57,641 nucleotides of DNA from Gammaproteobacteria bacterium (GTDB lineage Bacteria; Pseudomonadota; Gammaproteobacteria; Burkholderiales; Rhodocyclaceae): NCBI GenBank assembly GCA_029289235.1, contig JARFTZ010000036.1, positions 1-57,641 of the forward strand. The letters run 5' to 3'. The notes beneath the pieces are model-generated. The model saw only the letters and a program-made list of their open reading frames with translations, was not told the DNA's origin and ran no database searches. Each line of letters starts with the position of its first letter. Position 1 is the stretch's first letter. Shown one piece after another: positions 29,183 through 38,926 of the stretch. The position numbers and the translations under genes were made by a program.

Positions 29183-29962
29183 GTGAGCCTGTTGTTCGCA
29201 CCGCCGCCGGGGAAGGCGCTCGCCCGCGCGGCGCAAGCGGCCTCGTGGTGTCTGGTCGCCCTCATGGCCGCCGGATTGTTCAGCTTCGCTTTCGCCCAGC
29301 TGCATTACGGCTGGAACTGGGAAGCGATCTGGGGCTACCGGCAGAAGTTCCTGCAGGGCTGGGCGATGACCGTGGTGCTTTCCGCCGTGTCGCTCGGGGC
29401 CAGCCTGCTGATCGGGCTGATTGCCGCGCTGGCCCGGCGGTCGTCCTTCCTGCCATTGCGCTACAGCGCGGTGTTGTATGTCGAGGCGATCCGCGGCACG
29501 CCGCTGCTGGTGCAGATCCTGATCCTCTTCTACGTCGTCGCCAACGCCTTTGGCGTGGAGAACCGCTATATCGTCGGCGTCCTCGCCCTGTCGCTGTTCG
29601 CCGGCGCCTACCTCGCCGAGATGATCCGCGCCGGCATCGAGAGCATCCGCGACTCGCAGCTCGAATCGGCGCGGGCGATCGGCCTGACGCCGGCGCAGAC
29701 CTACCGCTACGTGGTCTTCCCGCAGGTGGTGCGCCAGCTGGTGCCGCCGCTGGCCGGGCAGTTCGCCTCGATCATCAAGGACTCGTCGCTGCTGTCGATC
29801 ATCGCCGTCAGCGAATTCACCCTGAACGCGCAGGAGGTCAACGCCTTCACCTACAGCACGCTGGAGAGTTACCTGCCGCTGGCTGTCGGCTACCTGTTGC
29901 TGACGCTGCCGATCTCGCTGCTCGGCCGCGTCCTCGAACGGCGGTTCCGCTTTGCGGCTTGA
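29183..29962 (+). CDS. polar amino acid ABC transporter, permease
   Basis: Inner-membrane permease of about 259 residues with five hydrophobic segments. It shows the HisM-type FLQGWAMTVVLSAVSLGASL start and the EAA loop ESIRDSQLESARAIGLTPAQ that contacts the ATPase. The GTG at 29183 is preferred; a TTG at 29174 is possible but too close to the upstream purine run. It lies 16 bp after the binding-protein gene and its 3' end overlaps the ATPase gene by 11 bp, consistent with one operon. A single permease gene implies a homodimer. Confidence 0.9.
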   Translation: MSLLFAPPPGKALARAAQAASWCLVALMAAGLFSFAFAQLHYGWNWEAIWGYRQKFLQGWAMTVVLSAVSLGASLLIGLIAALARRSSFLPLRYSAVLYVEAIRGTPLLVQILILFYVVANAFGVENRYIVGVLALSLFAGAYLAEMIRAGIESIRDSQLESARAIGLTPAQTYRYVVFPQVVRQLVPPLAGQFASIIKDSSLLSIIAVSEFTLNAQEVNAFTYSTLESYLPLAVGYLLLTLPISLLGRVLERRFRFAA

Positions 29963-30683
29963 ACTGCACCAGGTCAGCAAGCGCTTCGGCGAGAGTCAGG
30001 CGCTGCGCGAGGTCACGCTATCCCTTGCGGATTTTCATTCGCTGGCGATCATCGGCCCGTCGGGCGGCGGCAAGACAACGCTGCTGCGCATTCTCGCCGG
30101 GCTGACCGCGCCGGATGCCGGCAGCGTGCGCATCGACGGGCAGACGCTGGACTTCTCCGAACCCGCCTTGCTCGAGCACCGGCGCAGCATCGGCACGGTG
30201 TTCCAGTCCTACAACCTGTTTCCGCACCTGACCGCCCGCGAAAACGTCCTGCTGCCGCTGGTCCGGGTGCACGGCGTCGCACAGCCCGAAGCCGAGTCGA
30301 TCGTCGCCACGCTGTTCGAACGCTTCCAGCTCTCGCGCCATGCGCACCAGAAACCGGCGGAACTCTCCGGCGGGCAGCAGCAGCGTGTGGCGATCGTCCG
30401 CGCCATCGCGATCAAGCCGCGCTTCCTTGTCTTCGACGAGCCGACCTCGGCGCTCGACCCGGAAATGACCGCCGAGGTGCTCGATTTCATCGCCGAACTG
30501 CGCGACGAAGGCCGCGACCTGATCATCGTCACCCACAACATGGGTTTCGCACGGCACGTTTCCGACCGCTGCGTGTTCATCGCCGACGGGCTGGCCCTCG
30601 AAGAAGGGCCGTCGGATTCCCTGTTCGACCGGCCGCAGCATCCGCTGCTGGCGGCTTTTCTGGCTCGCGTGCTGCGCTACTGA
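29952..30683 (+). CDS. polar amino acid ABC transporter, ATP-binding protein
   Basis: Cytoplasmic ATPase of 243 residues. Walker A is IIGPSGGGKTTLLRIL, the ABC signature is ELSGGQQQRVAIVRAI and Walker B is FLVFDEPTSALDPEM, followed by the switch histidine in IVTHNMGFARHVSDR. All are intact. The start is a TTG at 29952 inside the permease tail; no ATG is available without losing the first strand. The gene is followed by a REPIN-like element. Confidence 0.92.
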   Translation: MRLELHQVSKRFGESQALREVTLSLADFHSLAIIGPSGGGKTTLLRILAGLTAPDAGSVRIDGQTLDFSEPALLEHRRSIGTVFQSYNLFPHLTARENVLLPLVRVHGVAQPEAESIVATLFERFQLSRHAHQKPAELSGGQQQRVAIVRAIAIKPRFLVFDEPTSALDPEMTAEVLDFIAELRDEGRDLIIVTHNMGFARHVSDRCVFIADGLALEEGPSDSLFDRPQHPLLAAFLARVLRY

Positions 30684-30694
30684 GGTGAAGATTC

Positions 30695-30761
30695 GTCATT
30701 CCGGCGCAGGCCGGAATCCAGAAAATTCAACGCACTGGACCCCGGCCTGCGCCGGGGTGGC
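30695..30761. repeat. REPIN-like element, copy 2 (opposite orientation to copy 1)
   Basis: Palindromic units ATTCCGGCGCAGGCCGGAAT (30698-30717) and ACCCCGGCCTGCGCCGGGGT (30739-30758). The spacer carries CCAGAAAATTC, the reverse complement of the GAATTTTCTGG in copy 1 at 17.7 kb, so the whole element is a near-copy in inverted orientation. It lies between the ABC transporter operon and the hcp control region and may also end the upstream transcript. Confidence 0.8.
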
Positions 30762-30790
30762 GGATGTTTCCGTGTTTTCTCAAGATCGGA

Positions 30791-30846
30791 GTCAATAAGA
30801 CTCTGAGGTGTCATTAGGACCCGATTTTGTGGATGGTCATTATGAC
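30791..30846 (+). promoter_or_regulatory. three NorR-type enhancer sites upstream of hcp
   Basis: Three 11-bp sequences fit the GT-N7-AC core known for NorR: GTCAATAAGAC at 30791-30801, GTCATTAGGAC at 30810-30820 and GTCATTATGAC at 30836-30846. Centre spacing is 19 and 26 bp. They lie about 55-110 bp upstream of a sigma-54 promoter element. Three sites is the arrangement described for NorR-controlled promoters in E. coli. Confidence 0.8.
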
Positions 30847-30900
30847 TCCGAGACCCCCGCCGTGCAGACAATTCCGTTGAAAATCAATTGTCTGAAATTC

Positions 30901-30915
30901 TGGCACGCTCCTCGC
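30901..30915 (+). promoter_or_regulatory. sigma-54 (-24/-12) promoter of hcp
   Basis: TGGCACGCTCCTCGC matches the sigma-54 consensus TGGCAC-N5-TTGC with a single mismatch (TC for TT in the -12 element). It is 42 bp upstream of the hcp ATG, with the three NorR-type sites further upstream at enhancer distance. Confidence 0.82.
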
Positions 30916-30957
30916 TAAAGACGATCCGTCATTCATACCAACCAACGAGGATCTTTC

Positions 30958-32622
30958 ATGTTTTGCGTGCAATGTGAACACACCATCCGTACTCCCCAAG
31001 GCGACGCCGGCTGCAGCTTTGCCCGTGGCATGTGCGGCAAGACCAGCGAGGTCTCCGATCTGCAGGACATGCTGGTGAACCTGCTGCAGGCCGTGTCGAC
31101 CTACGCCGTCGCCGCGCGCAAGGTCGGCGTCGTCGACGCCGAGATCGACGCCTACGTGCCGCAGGCATTCTTCTCGACGCTGACCAACGTGAACTTCGAC
31201 GCCGAGCGGATCATCGACTTTACCCGCCGCGCCGAGGCCTACCGCAACGATCTGCGTGTCCGTTACGAGGCGGCTTGCGCCGCCCAGGGCGTGGCCCCGG
31301 AACAACTGCCCGCGTCAGCCCACTATCGTCTGCCCGACGCCAAATCGGTGATGCTCAGCGACGCCCTGCTGTTTGCGCTGAACCGCGGCAAGAAGGAAGT
31401 CGGCGAGGATGTGATCGGCCTGCGCCTGCTCTGCCTGTACGGCCTGAAAGGCGCCGCCGCCTACATGGAACACGCCCGCGTGCTCGGCCAGACCGACGCG
31501 CAGGTCGCCGGCCGCTTCCACGAGATCATGGCCTATCTCGGCACCCAGCCGGCCGACGGCGGCGCGCTGTTCCAGTGCGCGATGGACATCGGCACGCTCA
31601 ACTACCGCATCATGGAGATGCTCGACACCGGCGAGACCGAGACCTTCGGCCACCCCGAGCCGACGCGGGTCAATACCCGGCCGATCACCGGCAAGGCCAT
31701 CGTCGTCTCCGGCCACGATTACCACGACCTGAAGCTAATCCTCGAACAGACCGAAGGCAAGGGCATCAACGTCTACACCCACGGTGAAATGCTGCCGGCA
31801 CACGGCTATCCGGCGTTCAAGAAGTACAAGCATCTCGTCGGCAACTACGGCACGGCGTGGCAGAACCAGCAGAAGGAATTCGCCGCTTTCCCGGGCGCCA
31901 TCGTGATGACCTCCAACTGCATGATCGACCCGAACGTCGGCCAGTACGGCGCGCGCATCTTCACCCGCAGCATCGTCGGCTGGCCGGGCGTGACGCACAT
32001 CGACGGCGACGATTTCTCCGCAGCGATCGACGCCGCGCTGGCGCAACCCGGCTTCGCCGCCGATACCGAGCCGGTCTACACCACCACCGGCTTCGCCCGC
32101 AACGCGCTGATGGGCGCCGCGCCGGCGGTCATCGAGCAGGTCAAGGCCGGCAACATCAAGCACTTCTTCCTGGTCGGCGGCTGCGACGGCGACAAGAAGG
32201 AGCGCAGCTACTATGCCGACTTCGTCAAGGCCGCGCCGAAGGACACGGTGATTCTGACGCTGGCCTGCGGCAAGTTCCGCTTCAACACCGAGGAACTCGG
32301 CGAGATCAACGGCATCCCGCGCTACCTCGACATCGGCCAGTGCAACGACGCCTACTCGGCGATCCAGCTGGCGCTGGCGCTGGCCGACGCCTTCGGCTGC
32401 GGCGTCAACGACCTGCCGCTGTCGCTGGTCCTGTCGTGGTTCGAGCAAAAAGCTATCGTCATTCTGCTGACGCTGCTTTCGCTCGGCATCAAGGATATCC
32501 GCGTCGGCCCGACCGCGCCCGGCTTCCTCACCCCGAACCTGATCGCCACGCTGAACCAGCAGTTCGGCCTGCGCCTGATCTCGAACGTCGAGGACGACCT
32601 CAAGGAAATGCTCGCCGCCTGA
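30958..32622 (+). CDS. hcp: hydroxylamine reductase / hybrid cluster protein
   Basis: Cytoplasmic iron-sulfur-oxo protein that reduces hydroxylamine and, physiologically, low levels of NO to N2O. 554 residues. The N-terminal cluster ligands are in [13 protein letters not shown] and [15 protein letters not shown], the class found in facultative anaerobes. Hybrid-cluster blocks include [37 protein letters not shown] and [13 protein letters not shown], each contributing a conserved Cys, Glu or His. A GAGG ribosome site precedes the ATG. It is followed by hcr, its NADH-dependent reductase. Expected induction is by NO via NorR and sigma-54. Confidence 0.96.
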   Translation: MFCVQCEHTIRTPQGDAGCSFARGMCGKTSEVSDLQDMLVNLLQAVSTYAVAARKVGVVDAEIDAYVPQAFFSTLTNVNFDAERIIDFTRRAEAYRNDLRVRYEAACAAQGVAPEQLPASAHYRLPDAKSVMLSDALLFALNRGKKEVGEDVIGLRLLCLYGLKGAAAYMEHARVLGQTDAQVAGRFHEIMAYLGTQPADGGALFQCAMDIGTLNYRIMEMLDTGETETFGHPEPTRVNTRPITGKAIVVSGHDYHDLKLILEQTEGKGINVYTHGEMLPAHGYPAFKKYKHLVGNYGTAWQNQQKEFAAFPGAIVMTSNCMIDPNVGQYGARIFTRSIVGWPGVTHIDGDDFSAAIDAALAQPGFAADTEPVYTTTGFARNALMGAAPAVIEQVKAGNIKHFFLVGGCDGDKKERSYYADFVKAAPKDTVILTLACGKFRFNTEELGEINGIPRYLDIGQCNDAYSAIQLALALADAFGCGVNDLPLSLVLSWFEQKAIVILLTLLSLGIKDIRVGPTAPGFLTPNLIATLNQQFGLRLISNVEDDLKEMLAA

Positions 32623-32644
32623 GCCTGACGTCGCAGCGCCGCTC

Positions 32645-32670
32645 GTCACCCCGGTGCACTCCGGGGTGAC
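32645..32670. repeat. 10-bp inverted repeat between hcp and hcr
   Basis: GTCACCCCGG and CCGGGGTGAC enclose a 6-base loop, a perfect stem 22 bp after hcp. It resembles half of the REPIN-like units in the window. It may stabilise the hcp mRNA end or lower hcr expression relative to hcp; no strong T-run follows. Confidence 0.65.
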
Positions 32671-32697
32671 GGATTTGTCTCCCTCTGGTTACCCGCC

Positions 32698-33738
32698 ATG
32701 AACACCATCGCAGAACACCACCTTTTCTGGCAGGGCGATTCGCCGCTCACCTGCATCGAGCGCATCGAGGAAACGCCCGATGCCGCGACCTTTGTCCTGT
32801 ATTCGCCCTCCGGGGCCTTCTTCCACTTCCTGCCCGGCCAGTTCATCTCCGTCGGCGCGACGATCGACGGAAAAGCGCACTGGCGCGCCTATTCGATCTC
32901 GTCGAGTCCGACGCGGCCGGAAACGTTGTCGATCACCGTCCGGCGCGTGACCGGTGGACTCGTCTCCAACTGGCTGCTCGACCATGTCCGCCCCGGGCAC
33001 GAACTGCCGGCGCTGGCGCCGGCCGGCGACTTCTCCCTGCAGGCCGCCGACGTTCCGGCCAACCTTGCCCTGTTCTCCGCCGGCTGCGGCATCACGCCGA
33101 TGATGTCGATGACCCGCTGGCTGCTTGAAACGCGCGCGGCGACCGATATCCACTTCTTCCACAGCGCGCGCAGCGAGGACGAGTTCATCTTCCGCGACGA
33201 GTTGCTGGCGCTGGCCGCACAGAACGTCAACCTGAAGCTGCACCTCTTCCTGACCCGACCCCAGGGACGCATTCCGTGCCATCACGGTCGCCTCGACGCA
33301 TCCCGTCTGCAGTCCTTGCTGCCCGACCGGCACGGCACGCGCGCCTATCTCTGTGGCCAGGAGGGCTACATGGACGACGTCAGCGGCTGGCTGCGGGACG
33401 CCGGGGTCAGCGAAGAGGCGATTCATCGTGAGAATTTCCAGGCCGCGTGCGTGGCGGTTGCCGAGGATGCGGAGCGCTTCAGCCTCCACGTGCCGGACTT
33501 CGGCAGGACGGCGGAAATTGCCGCCGGCGAACTGCTGCTCGACGTACTCGAACGCGAAGGGCTGCCGATCATCGGTGCCTGCCGGACCGGCGTCTGCGGC
33601 TCGTGCAAGTGCAAGGTCATCGATGGCGAGGTGGAAAGCACGAGCACTGTGCCGCTGACGCCGGAGGAGGTTGCCGCCGGTTACGTGCTGGCCTGCAGCG
33701 GCACGGTGAAGGGCGATGTCGCGCTGGCCATCGGCTAA
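32698..33738 (+). CDS. hcr: NADH oxidoreductase Hcr (HCP reductase)
   Basis: Flavo-iron-sulfur protein of 346 residues that passes electrons from NADH through FAD and a 2Fe-2S cluster to Hcp. The FAD domain has RAYSISSSPTRPETLSITVR, the NAD domain has LFSAGCGITPMMSMTRWLL, and the C-terminal plant-type ferredoxin domain has CRTGVCGSCKCKVIDG with a distal LACSG cysteine. All four cluster cysteines are present. It follows hcp by 75 bp containing a hairpin, and should be in the same NorR-controlled transcript. Confidence 0.93.
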   Translation: MNTIAEHHLFWQGDSPLTCIERIEETPDAATFVLYSPSGAFFHFLPGQFISVGATIDGKAHWRAYSISSSPTRPETLSITVRRVTGGLVSNWLLDHVRPGHELPALAPAGDFSLQAADVPANLALFSAGCGITPMMSMTRWLLETRAATDIHFFHSARSEDEFIFRDELLALAAQNVNLKLHLFLTRPQGRIPCHHGRLDASRLQSLLPDRHGTRAYLCGQEGYMDDVSGWLRDAGVSEEAIHRENFQAACVAVAEDAERFSLHVPDFGRTAEIAAGELLLDVLEREGLPIIGACRTGVCGSCKCKVIDGEVESTSTVPLTPEEVAAGYVLACSGTVKGDVALAIG

Positions 33739-33835
33739 ATCGAACCAGCCACGGAAAAGTCTTTTTAAGGGATTGCTTATCTTTCCCGTCCCGCGTTAAA
33801 TGGAAACAGTAGTTCCAATATCACGGGGGGAGACC

Positions 33836-35464
33836 ATGAGCGGATTCAATTCCTGGCGCGTGTCGACGCGCATGCAGTTGCTGATCGGGCTGACGCTGGT
33901 CGGCCTGCTCATCCTGTGCGTCGTCGCCTTGCTGCAACTCAGGGGCGGCATGCTCGAGGACCGCAAGGAAAAGACGAAGAACCTCATCGAAGTCAGCATG
34001 GGGATCCTCGAGTATCACCAGAAGCTGGCCCAGAGCGGCAAGCTGTCCGATGAGGAGGCGAAACAGGCGGCCAAGGAAAGCCTGCGCAACGTGCGCTTCG
34101 GGGCCAACGACTACTACTTCATCCTCGATACCAATCACGTTTACGTCCTGTTGCCGCCGCGTACCGAGTTCGAAGGGCAGAACAAGGGCGACATGAAGGA
34201 TGCCAACGGCAAGCTGTTGATCCAGGATCTGGTCAAGGCCGCCAATCAGGGCGGTGGTTTCGTCGATTACTGGTTCCCCCGTGCCGGACAGCAGAAGGCC
34301 GAACCCAAGCTCGGTTATGCCGCGCTCTTCAAACCCTGGGGCTGGGTCGTCGGTACCGGCATCTACATCGACGACGTCGATACCCAGTTCCGCCGCACGG
34401 CGATGGTGCTCGGCGGCATTTCGGCGCTTCTGGTCGTTCTGCTGATGATCATTGGCTGGCGCATCGTGGCCAGTGTGTTGAAACAGCTCGGCGGCGAGCC
34501 GGCTGCCGCGGTCGCGGTGATGCAGCGCGTCGCCGATGGCGACCTGACCGCTTCGGTTGATGCCCCGCCGCCCGGCAGCCTGCTGCACGCGCTCGGGACG
34601 ATGGTCGTCTCGCTGCGCAACCTGGTCCAGCAGATCAACAACAATGCGAAGCTTCTGGTCGAACACGCCGAACAGATAAACCGTGCGTCGAGCGAAGTGT
34701 CGGTCGCGGCCAACCAGCAGGCCGACGCAACCTCGGCGATGGCCGCGGCGATCGAGGAATTGACGGTCAGTTCGACGCACATCTCCGACAGCGCGCGCGA
34801 CACCGAGAACGATTCGCACGAGGCGATGAATCAGGCCAGCGAGGGCAGCGGGCGGGTGATGCAGGCGACCGAGGCGATCCAGAAGATCGCCAGCACGGTG
34901 GCGGACGCCTCCGAGCGCATCCGTGCGCTGGAAGGCCGGGCGGTGCAGATTTCGTCGATCGCCAACGTGATCAAGGAAATTGCCGGGCAGACCAACCTGC
35001 TGGCGCTGAATGCCGCCATCGAAGCTGCCCGCGCTGGTGAGCAGGGGCGCGGCTTCGCGGTCGTCGCCGACGAGGTGCGCAAGCTGGCCGAACGGACGTC
35101 GAGCGCGACTACCGAGATCGAACAGATGATCGCCGGCATCCAGAACGACACCGTCGGCGCCGTCGGCGCGATGAACGAGGCGCTGCCGGAAGTCGAGCAG
35201 GGGGTTCAGCTGGCCCGCTCGGCGAGCGATTCGCTGCTGGCCATCGAAAGCGGCGCCGGCCGAACGCTCGAACGCGTGCGCGAAGTCGCCGCAGCGACGC
35301 AGGAGCAGGGTGCCGCCAGCACCTCCATCGCCCAGCGCGTCGAGCAGATCGCCCAGATGGTCGAGGAGACCACGGCGACCATCCGCAGCACCGCCGACAC
35401 GGCCGTCGAACTGGAGCACATCGCGCAAGACCTGCAGACGCAGATCGGGCGGTTCCGGGTGTAG
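33836..35464 (+). CDS. methyl-accepting chemotaxis protein with Cache sensor
   Basis: Inner-membrane chemoreceptor of 542 residues; the ATG has a GGGGGAG ribosome site 4-10 bases upstream. A first membrane segment ([20 protein letters not shown]) is followed by a periplasmic single-Cache domain with [20 protein letters not shown] and [14 protein letters not shown], a second membrane segment near 195-215 and a HAMP region. The cytoplasmic signalling domain has the highly conserved hairpin tip [20 protein letters not shown], then [18 protein letters not shown]. The C-terminus ends without a CheR-tethering pentapeptide. Such Cache receptors often sense small organic acids; the ligand here is unknown. 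Confidence 0.93.
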   Translation: MSGFNSWRVSTRMQLLIGLTLVGLLILCVVALLQLRGGMLEDRKEKTKNLIEVSMGILEYHQKLAQSGKLSDEEAKQAAKESLRNVRFGANDYYFILDTNHVYVLLPPRTEFEGQNKGDMKDANGKLLIQDLVKAANQGGGFVDYWFPRAGQQKAEPKLGYAALFKPWGWVVGTGIYIDDVDTQFRRTAMVLGGISALLVVLLMIIGWRIVASVLKQLGGEPAAAVAVMQRVADGDLTASVDAPPPGSLLHALGTMVVSLRNLVQQINNNAKLLVEHAEQINRASSEVSVAANQQADATSAMAAAIEELTVSSTHISDSARDTENDSHEAMNQASEGSGRVMQATEAIQKIASTVADASERIRALEGRAVQISSIANVIKEIAGQTNLLALNAAIEAARAGEQGRGFAVVADEVRKLAERTSSATTEIEQMIAGIQNDTVGAVGAMNEALPEVEQGVQLARSASDSLLAIESGAGRTLERVREVAAATQEQGAASTSIAQRVEQIAQMVEETTATIRSTADTAVELEHIAQDLQTQIGRFRV

Positions 35465-35519
35465 CAGAGTGGCGCGACTCGACACAATCGTCGGGTCGTG
35501 CCTTGAGAGCCGAGCTCGC

Positions 35520-35870
35520 CTAAACGTAGTGTCTAAGCCGTTGTAGTTGTGCCAGAAGTGTCGGCACGTCGTCGTGGATGATGCTCCACAACGTATCGTT
35601 GTCGATACCGAGGTAGCCGTGAATCAGGCGATTCCGGGTCGCGATGATCATGCGCCAGGGGATTTGCGGGTGGGCGGAGCGCACCGAATCCGGTAGATGC
35701 GTTGCTGCTTCACCGATCAGTTCGAGGTTGCGCACGGTCGCATCGTAGTTCAGGCCGCTGGCAACAAACTGCGGTTGATCCAGACCGTCGGTGTAGGCAA
35801 GAACCTTTTCTGCAAAGCCGATCATGTCGTCAAGATAGAAACGCCATTCGCGCGTGCTGCCATCAGACAT
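35520..35870 (-). CDS. hepT: HepT-like HEPN ribonuclease toxin
   Basis: A 116-residue all-alpha HEPN protein with the catalytic R-x4-H-x-Y motif in ATRNRLIHGYLGID (about residues 78-91). The family cleaves RNA when active. It is encoded directly behind a minimal nucleotidyltransferase whose stop codon it overlaps by 8 bp, the standard HepT-MntA toxin-antitoxin order. Convergent with the chemoreceptor gene. Confidence 0.88.
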   Translation of the reverse strand: MSDGSTREWRFYLDDMIGFAEKVLAYTDGLDQPQFVASGLNYDATVRNLELIGEAATHLPDSVRSAHPQIPWRMIIATRNRLIHGYLGIDNDTLWSIIHDDVPTLLAQLQRLRHYV

Positions 35871-36153
35871 GCACCGCCTCCCGTTCGATGAATGGCCGCA
35901 GCTCGGCGCGCAAGGCTTTTTCCGTCACCAGATCGACCGGATTGCCGAATACGTCCTCCAGATAGAACTGGACGCCGAAGTAACGCTCGGACGTCGCTGG
36001 CCCATCGAAAGCGACCAGTACGTCGATATCGCTCTCCGCAGTTGCCGTATCTCGTGCTGTCGACCCGAACAATGCCAGCTGCGTCACGCCGAAGCGCGCC
36101 GACAGCACAGGTTTGCTCTCCTGCAGCAGCTTGATTGCCTGTGATCGATTCAT
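35863..36153 (-). CDS. mntA: MntA-like minimal nucleotidyltransferase antitoxin
   Basis: A 96-residue nucleotidyltransferase with the GS-x10-DxD catalytic motif in LFGSTARDTATAESDIDVLV and a third acidic residue in NPVDLVTEKAL. Members neutralise HepT by transferring AMP to its conserved tyrosine. The gene starts 13 bp after the polA stop on the same strand, so the pair may be transcribed by read-through from polA or from a promoter in the polA tail. Confidence 0.88.
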   Translation of the reverse strand: MNRSQAIKLLQESKPVLSARFGVTQLALFGSTARDTATAESDIDVLVAFDGPATSERYFGVQFYLEDVFGNPVDLVTEKALRAELRPFIEREAVHV

Positions 36154-36166
36154 TCCGGCCTCACTC

Positions 36167-38908
36167 TCAATGCGCCTCGTCCCAGTTAGCGCCGACGCCG
36201 ACTTCGACCGCCAGTGGCACCCGTAGTTTAGCCACCTGCGTCATCAGCGGCGGCAGTTCGACGCGTACGCGCACGAGTTCGTCGTCGGGCACTTCGAGCA
36301 CCAGTTCGTCGTGCACCTGCATGACAAGTTTCGTCTGCAGCTTTTCCCGGTCGATCCAGCGCTGCACGGCGATCATCGCCAGCTTGATCAGGTCGGCGGC
36401 GGTCCCCTGCATCGGTGCGTTGATCGCCGCGCGTTCGGCGCCCTGGCGGCGGCCGACCTGCGCGGCGGTGATGTCCGGCAGCCACAGGCGGCGGCCGAAG
36501 ACGGTCTCGACGTAGCCGTTCATCTTCGCCGTGTTGCGCGTGCTCTCCATGTACTTCGCCACGCCGGGATAGCGCGCGAAGTAGCGCTCGATGTAGCTCT
36601 GCGCGGCGGAGCGTTCGAGGTCGAGCTGGCGGGCGAGGCCGAAGGCGCTCATGCCGTAGATCAGACCGAAGTTGATGACCTTGGCGACGCGCCGCTGGTC
36701 GGGGCCGACTTCAAGCGGCGTGACGCCGAAGATTTCCGCCGCCGTGGCGCGGTGCACGTCCTCGCCGTGGGCGAAGGCCTCGGTCAGGCGCGCATCCTCC
36801 GAAAGATGCGCCATGATGCGCAGCTCGATCTGCGAGTAGTCGGCCGAGACGATGCGGGCGCCGGGCGGGGCGATGAAGGCCGAGCGGATGCGCCGTCCTT
36901 CGGCGGTGCGCACCGGGATGTTCTGCAGGTTGGGGTCGCTGGAGGCCAGCCGGCCGGTGACGGCCACCGCCTGCGCATAGCTGGTATGCACGCGCCCCGT
37001 TTCGGGGTTGACCATCTTCGGCAGCTTGTCGGTGTAGGTGCCCTTCAGCTTGGCAAGCCCGCGCGATTCCAGCAGCACTTTCGGCAGCGGGTAGTCGAGC
37101 GCGAGTTCGGAGAGCACTTCCTCGTCGGTCGATGGCGTGCCCGATGGCGTCTTTTTCTTCACCGGCAGGCCGAGCTTGTTGAACAGGATTTCGGCGAGCT
37201 GCTTCGGCGAGGCGACGTTGAATGGCTGTCCGGCCAGTTCGTGCGCCTGCTGTTCGAGTTCGACGAGGCGTTTGCCGAGTTCGTGGCTCTGCTGCGCGAG
37301 CAGGTCGGAGTCGATGAGGACGCCGTTGCGCTCCATGCGGAAGAGGATGTCGCGCACCGGAATTTCGATCTCGCCGTAGACGCGCGCGAGTCCCTCGCTG
37401 GCGGCAATTTGCGGAAAGAGCCGGTCATGCAGTTGCAGGCACAGGTCGGAGTCCTCGGCGCCGTATTCGGTGGCCTTGGCGACGTCCACCTGGTTGAAGC
37501 CGATCTGGCTGGCGCCCTTGCCGCACAGGTCCTCGTAGGAAATCGTCTCCAGCCCGAGGTGGCGCAGCGCGAGCTGGCCGAGGTCGTGCCCGCGCACGCC
37601 GGACTTGCCGGCTTCGAGCACGTAGGACTGCAGCAGCGTGTCGTGCGCGACGCCGGCCAGCGCGATGCCGTGGTTGGCGAAGACGTGCTCGTCGTACTTG
37701 AGGTTCTGGCCGATCTTGGCGTGCTTCGCCGATTCGAGCCAGGGTTTGAGGCGCGCCAGCACTTCGTCGCGCGGCAGTTGATCCGGCGCGCCGGCGTAGT
37801 CGTGCGCCAGCGGGATGTAAGCAGCCTCGCCCGGGGCGACGGCGAAGGAGATGCCGACGATGCGCGCCGCGAAGGAATCGAGGCTGGTCGTCTCGGTGTC
37901 GACCGCGACTAGCGGCGCGGCCTCGATCTTCTTCAGCCAGGCGTCGAATGTGGGCCAGTCGAGGATCGTCGCATAGTGTCGCTCGGGTGTCGGCAGCAGT
38001 GATGCCGGGGCGGTGTCGACCGCCTTCGCTGGTGCGGCCGGCTGCGCTTCGCCACCCGCACTGACCTCCTTCAGCCACGACTTCATCTCGTAGCGGGTGA
38101 ACAGCTCGATCAGCTTCTCCCGCTCCGGCAGGCGCGGTGCGAGGTCGGCCGGTTGCACAGGCAGGTCCAGGTCGCAGCGCACGGTCACGAGCTTGCGGCC
38201 GAGCGGCAGGAAATCGAGCGCCTGGCGCAGGTTCTCGCCGACCACGCCGCCGATGTCGCCGGCCGCGGCCATCACGCCGTCGAGCGAGCCGTATTGCGTG
38301 AGCCACTTGACCGCCGTCTTCGGGCCGACCTTGGCGACGCCCGGCACGTTGTCTACGGTGTCGCCGATCAGCGCCAGGTAGTCGACGATGCGCGCCGGCG
38401 GCACGCCGAACTTGGCCAATACGCCGGCTTCGTCGAGCGTTTCGTTGCTCATCGTGTTGACCAGCGTGACGTGCGCATCGACGAGTTGTGCCAGATCCTT
38501 GTCGCCGGTCGACACCACGACGTGGATGCGCTGAGCCGCGGCCTGTCTCGCCAGCGTGCCGATCACGTCGTCGGCCTCGACGCCGTCGATCATCAGGATC
38601 GGCCAGCCGGAGGCCTCGATGCAGGCGTGGATCGGTTCGATCTGCGCCGCGAGATCATCGGGCATCGGCGGCCGGTGCGCCTTGTAGTCCGGGTACCAGT
38701 CGTCGCGGAAGGTCTTGCCCTTGGCATCGAAGACGCAGGCCTTGTAAGCTACGTCCTGCCCCTTGGTGTCGCTGTCCAGGCGGCGCAGCATGTTGAGTAC
38801 GCCGTAGATCGCGCCGGTCGGCTCCCCCTGCGAATTGCGCAGGTCGGGCATGGCGTGAAAGGCGCGATAGAGATAGGACGAACCGTCGACCAGCAGCAGG
38901 GTTGGCAT
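36167..38908 (-). CDS. polA: DNA polymerase I
   Basis: Three-domain repair and Okazaki-fragment polymerase of 913 residues from the ATG at 38908. The 5'-nuclease domain starts TLLLVDGSSYLYRAFHAMPD and has MIDGVEADDVIGTLAR. The proofreading 3'-5' exonuclease keeps the catalytic VAVDTETTSLDS. The polymerase domain has the motif A ADYSQIELRIMAHLS, motif B RVAKVINFGLIYGMS and motif C MQVHDELVLEV. Divergent from the LOG-family gene with only 18 bp between starts. Confidence 0.97.
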   Translation of the reverse strand: MPTLLLVDGSSYLYRAFHAMPDLRNSQGEPTGAIYGVLNMLRRLDSDTKGQDVAYKACVFDAKGKTFRDDWYPDYKAHRPPMPDDLAAQIEPIHACIEASGWPILMIDGVEADDVIGTLARQAAAQRIHVVVSTGDKDLAQLVDAHVTLVNTMSNETLDEAGVLAKFGVPPARIVDYLALIGDTVDNVPGVAKVGPKTAVKWLTQYGSLDGVMAAAGDIGGVVGENLRQALDFLPLGRKLVTVRCDLDLPVQPADLAPRLPEREKLIELFTRYEMKSWLKEVSAGGEAQPAAPAKAVDTAPASLLPTPERHYATILDWPTFDAWLKKIEAAPLVAVDTETTSLDSFAARIVGISFAVAPGEAAYIPLAHDYAGAPDQLPRDEVLARLKPWLESAKHAKIGQNLKYDEHVFANHGIALAGVAHDTLLQSYVLEAGKSGVRGHDLGQLALRHLGLETISYEDLCGKGASQIGFNQVDVAKATEYGAEDSDLCLQLHDRLFPQIAASEGLARVYGEIEIPVRDILFRMERNGVLIDSDLLAQQSHELGKRLVELEQQAHELAGQPFNVASPKQLAEILFNKLGLPVKKKTPSGTPSTDEEVLSELALDYPLPKVLLESRGLAKLKGTYTDKLPKMVNPETGRVHTSYAQAVAVTGRLASSDPNLQNIPVRTAEGRRIRSAFIAPPGARIVSADYSQIELRIMAHLSEDARLTEAFAHGEDVHRATAAEIFGVTPLEVGPDQRRVAKVINFGLIYGMSAFGLARQLDLERSAAQSYIERYFARYPGVAKYMESTRNTAKMNGYVETVFGRRLWLPDITAAQVGRRQGAERAAINAPMQGTAADLIKLAMIAVQRWIDREKLQTKLVMQVHDELVLEVPDDELVRVRVELPPLMTQVAKLRVPLAVEVGVGANWDEAH

Positions 38909-38926
38909 ATTCGAGAGAAAAAAACG

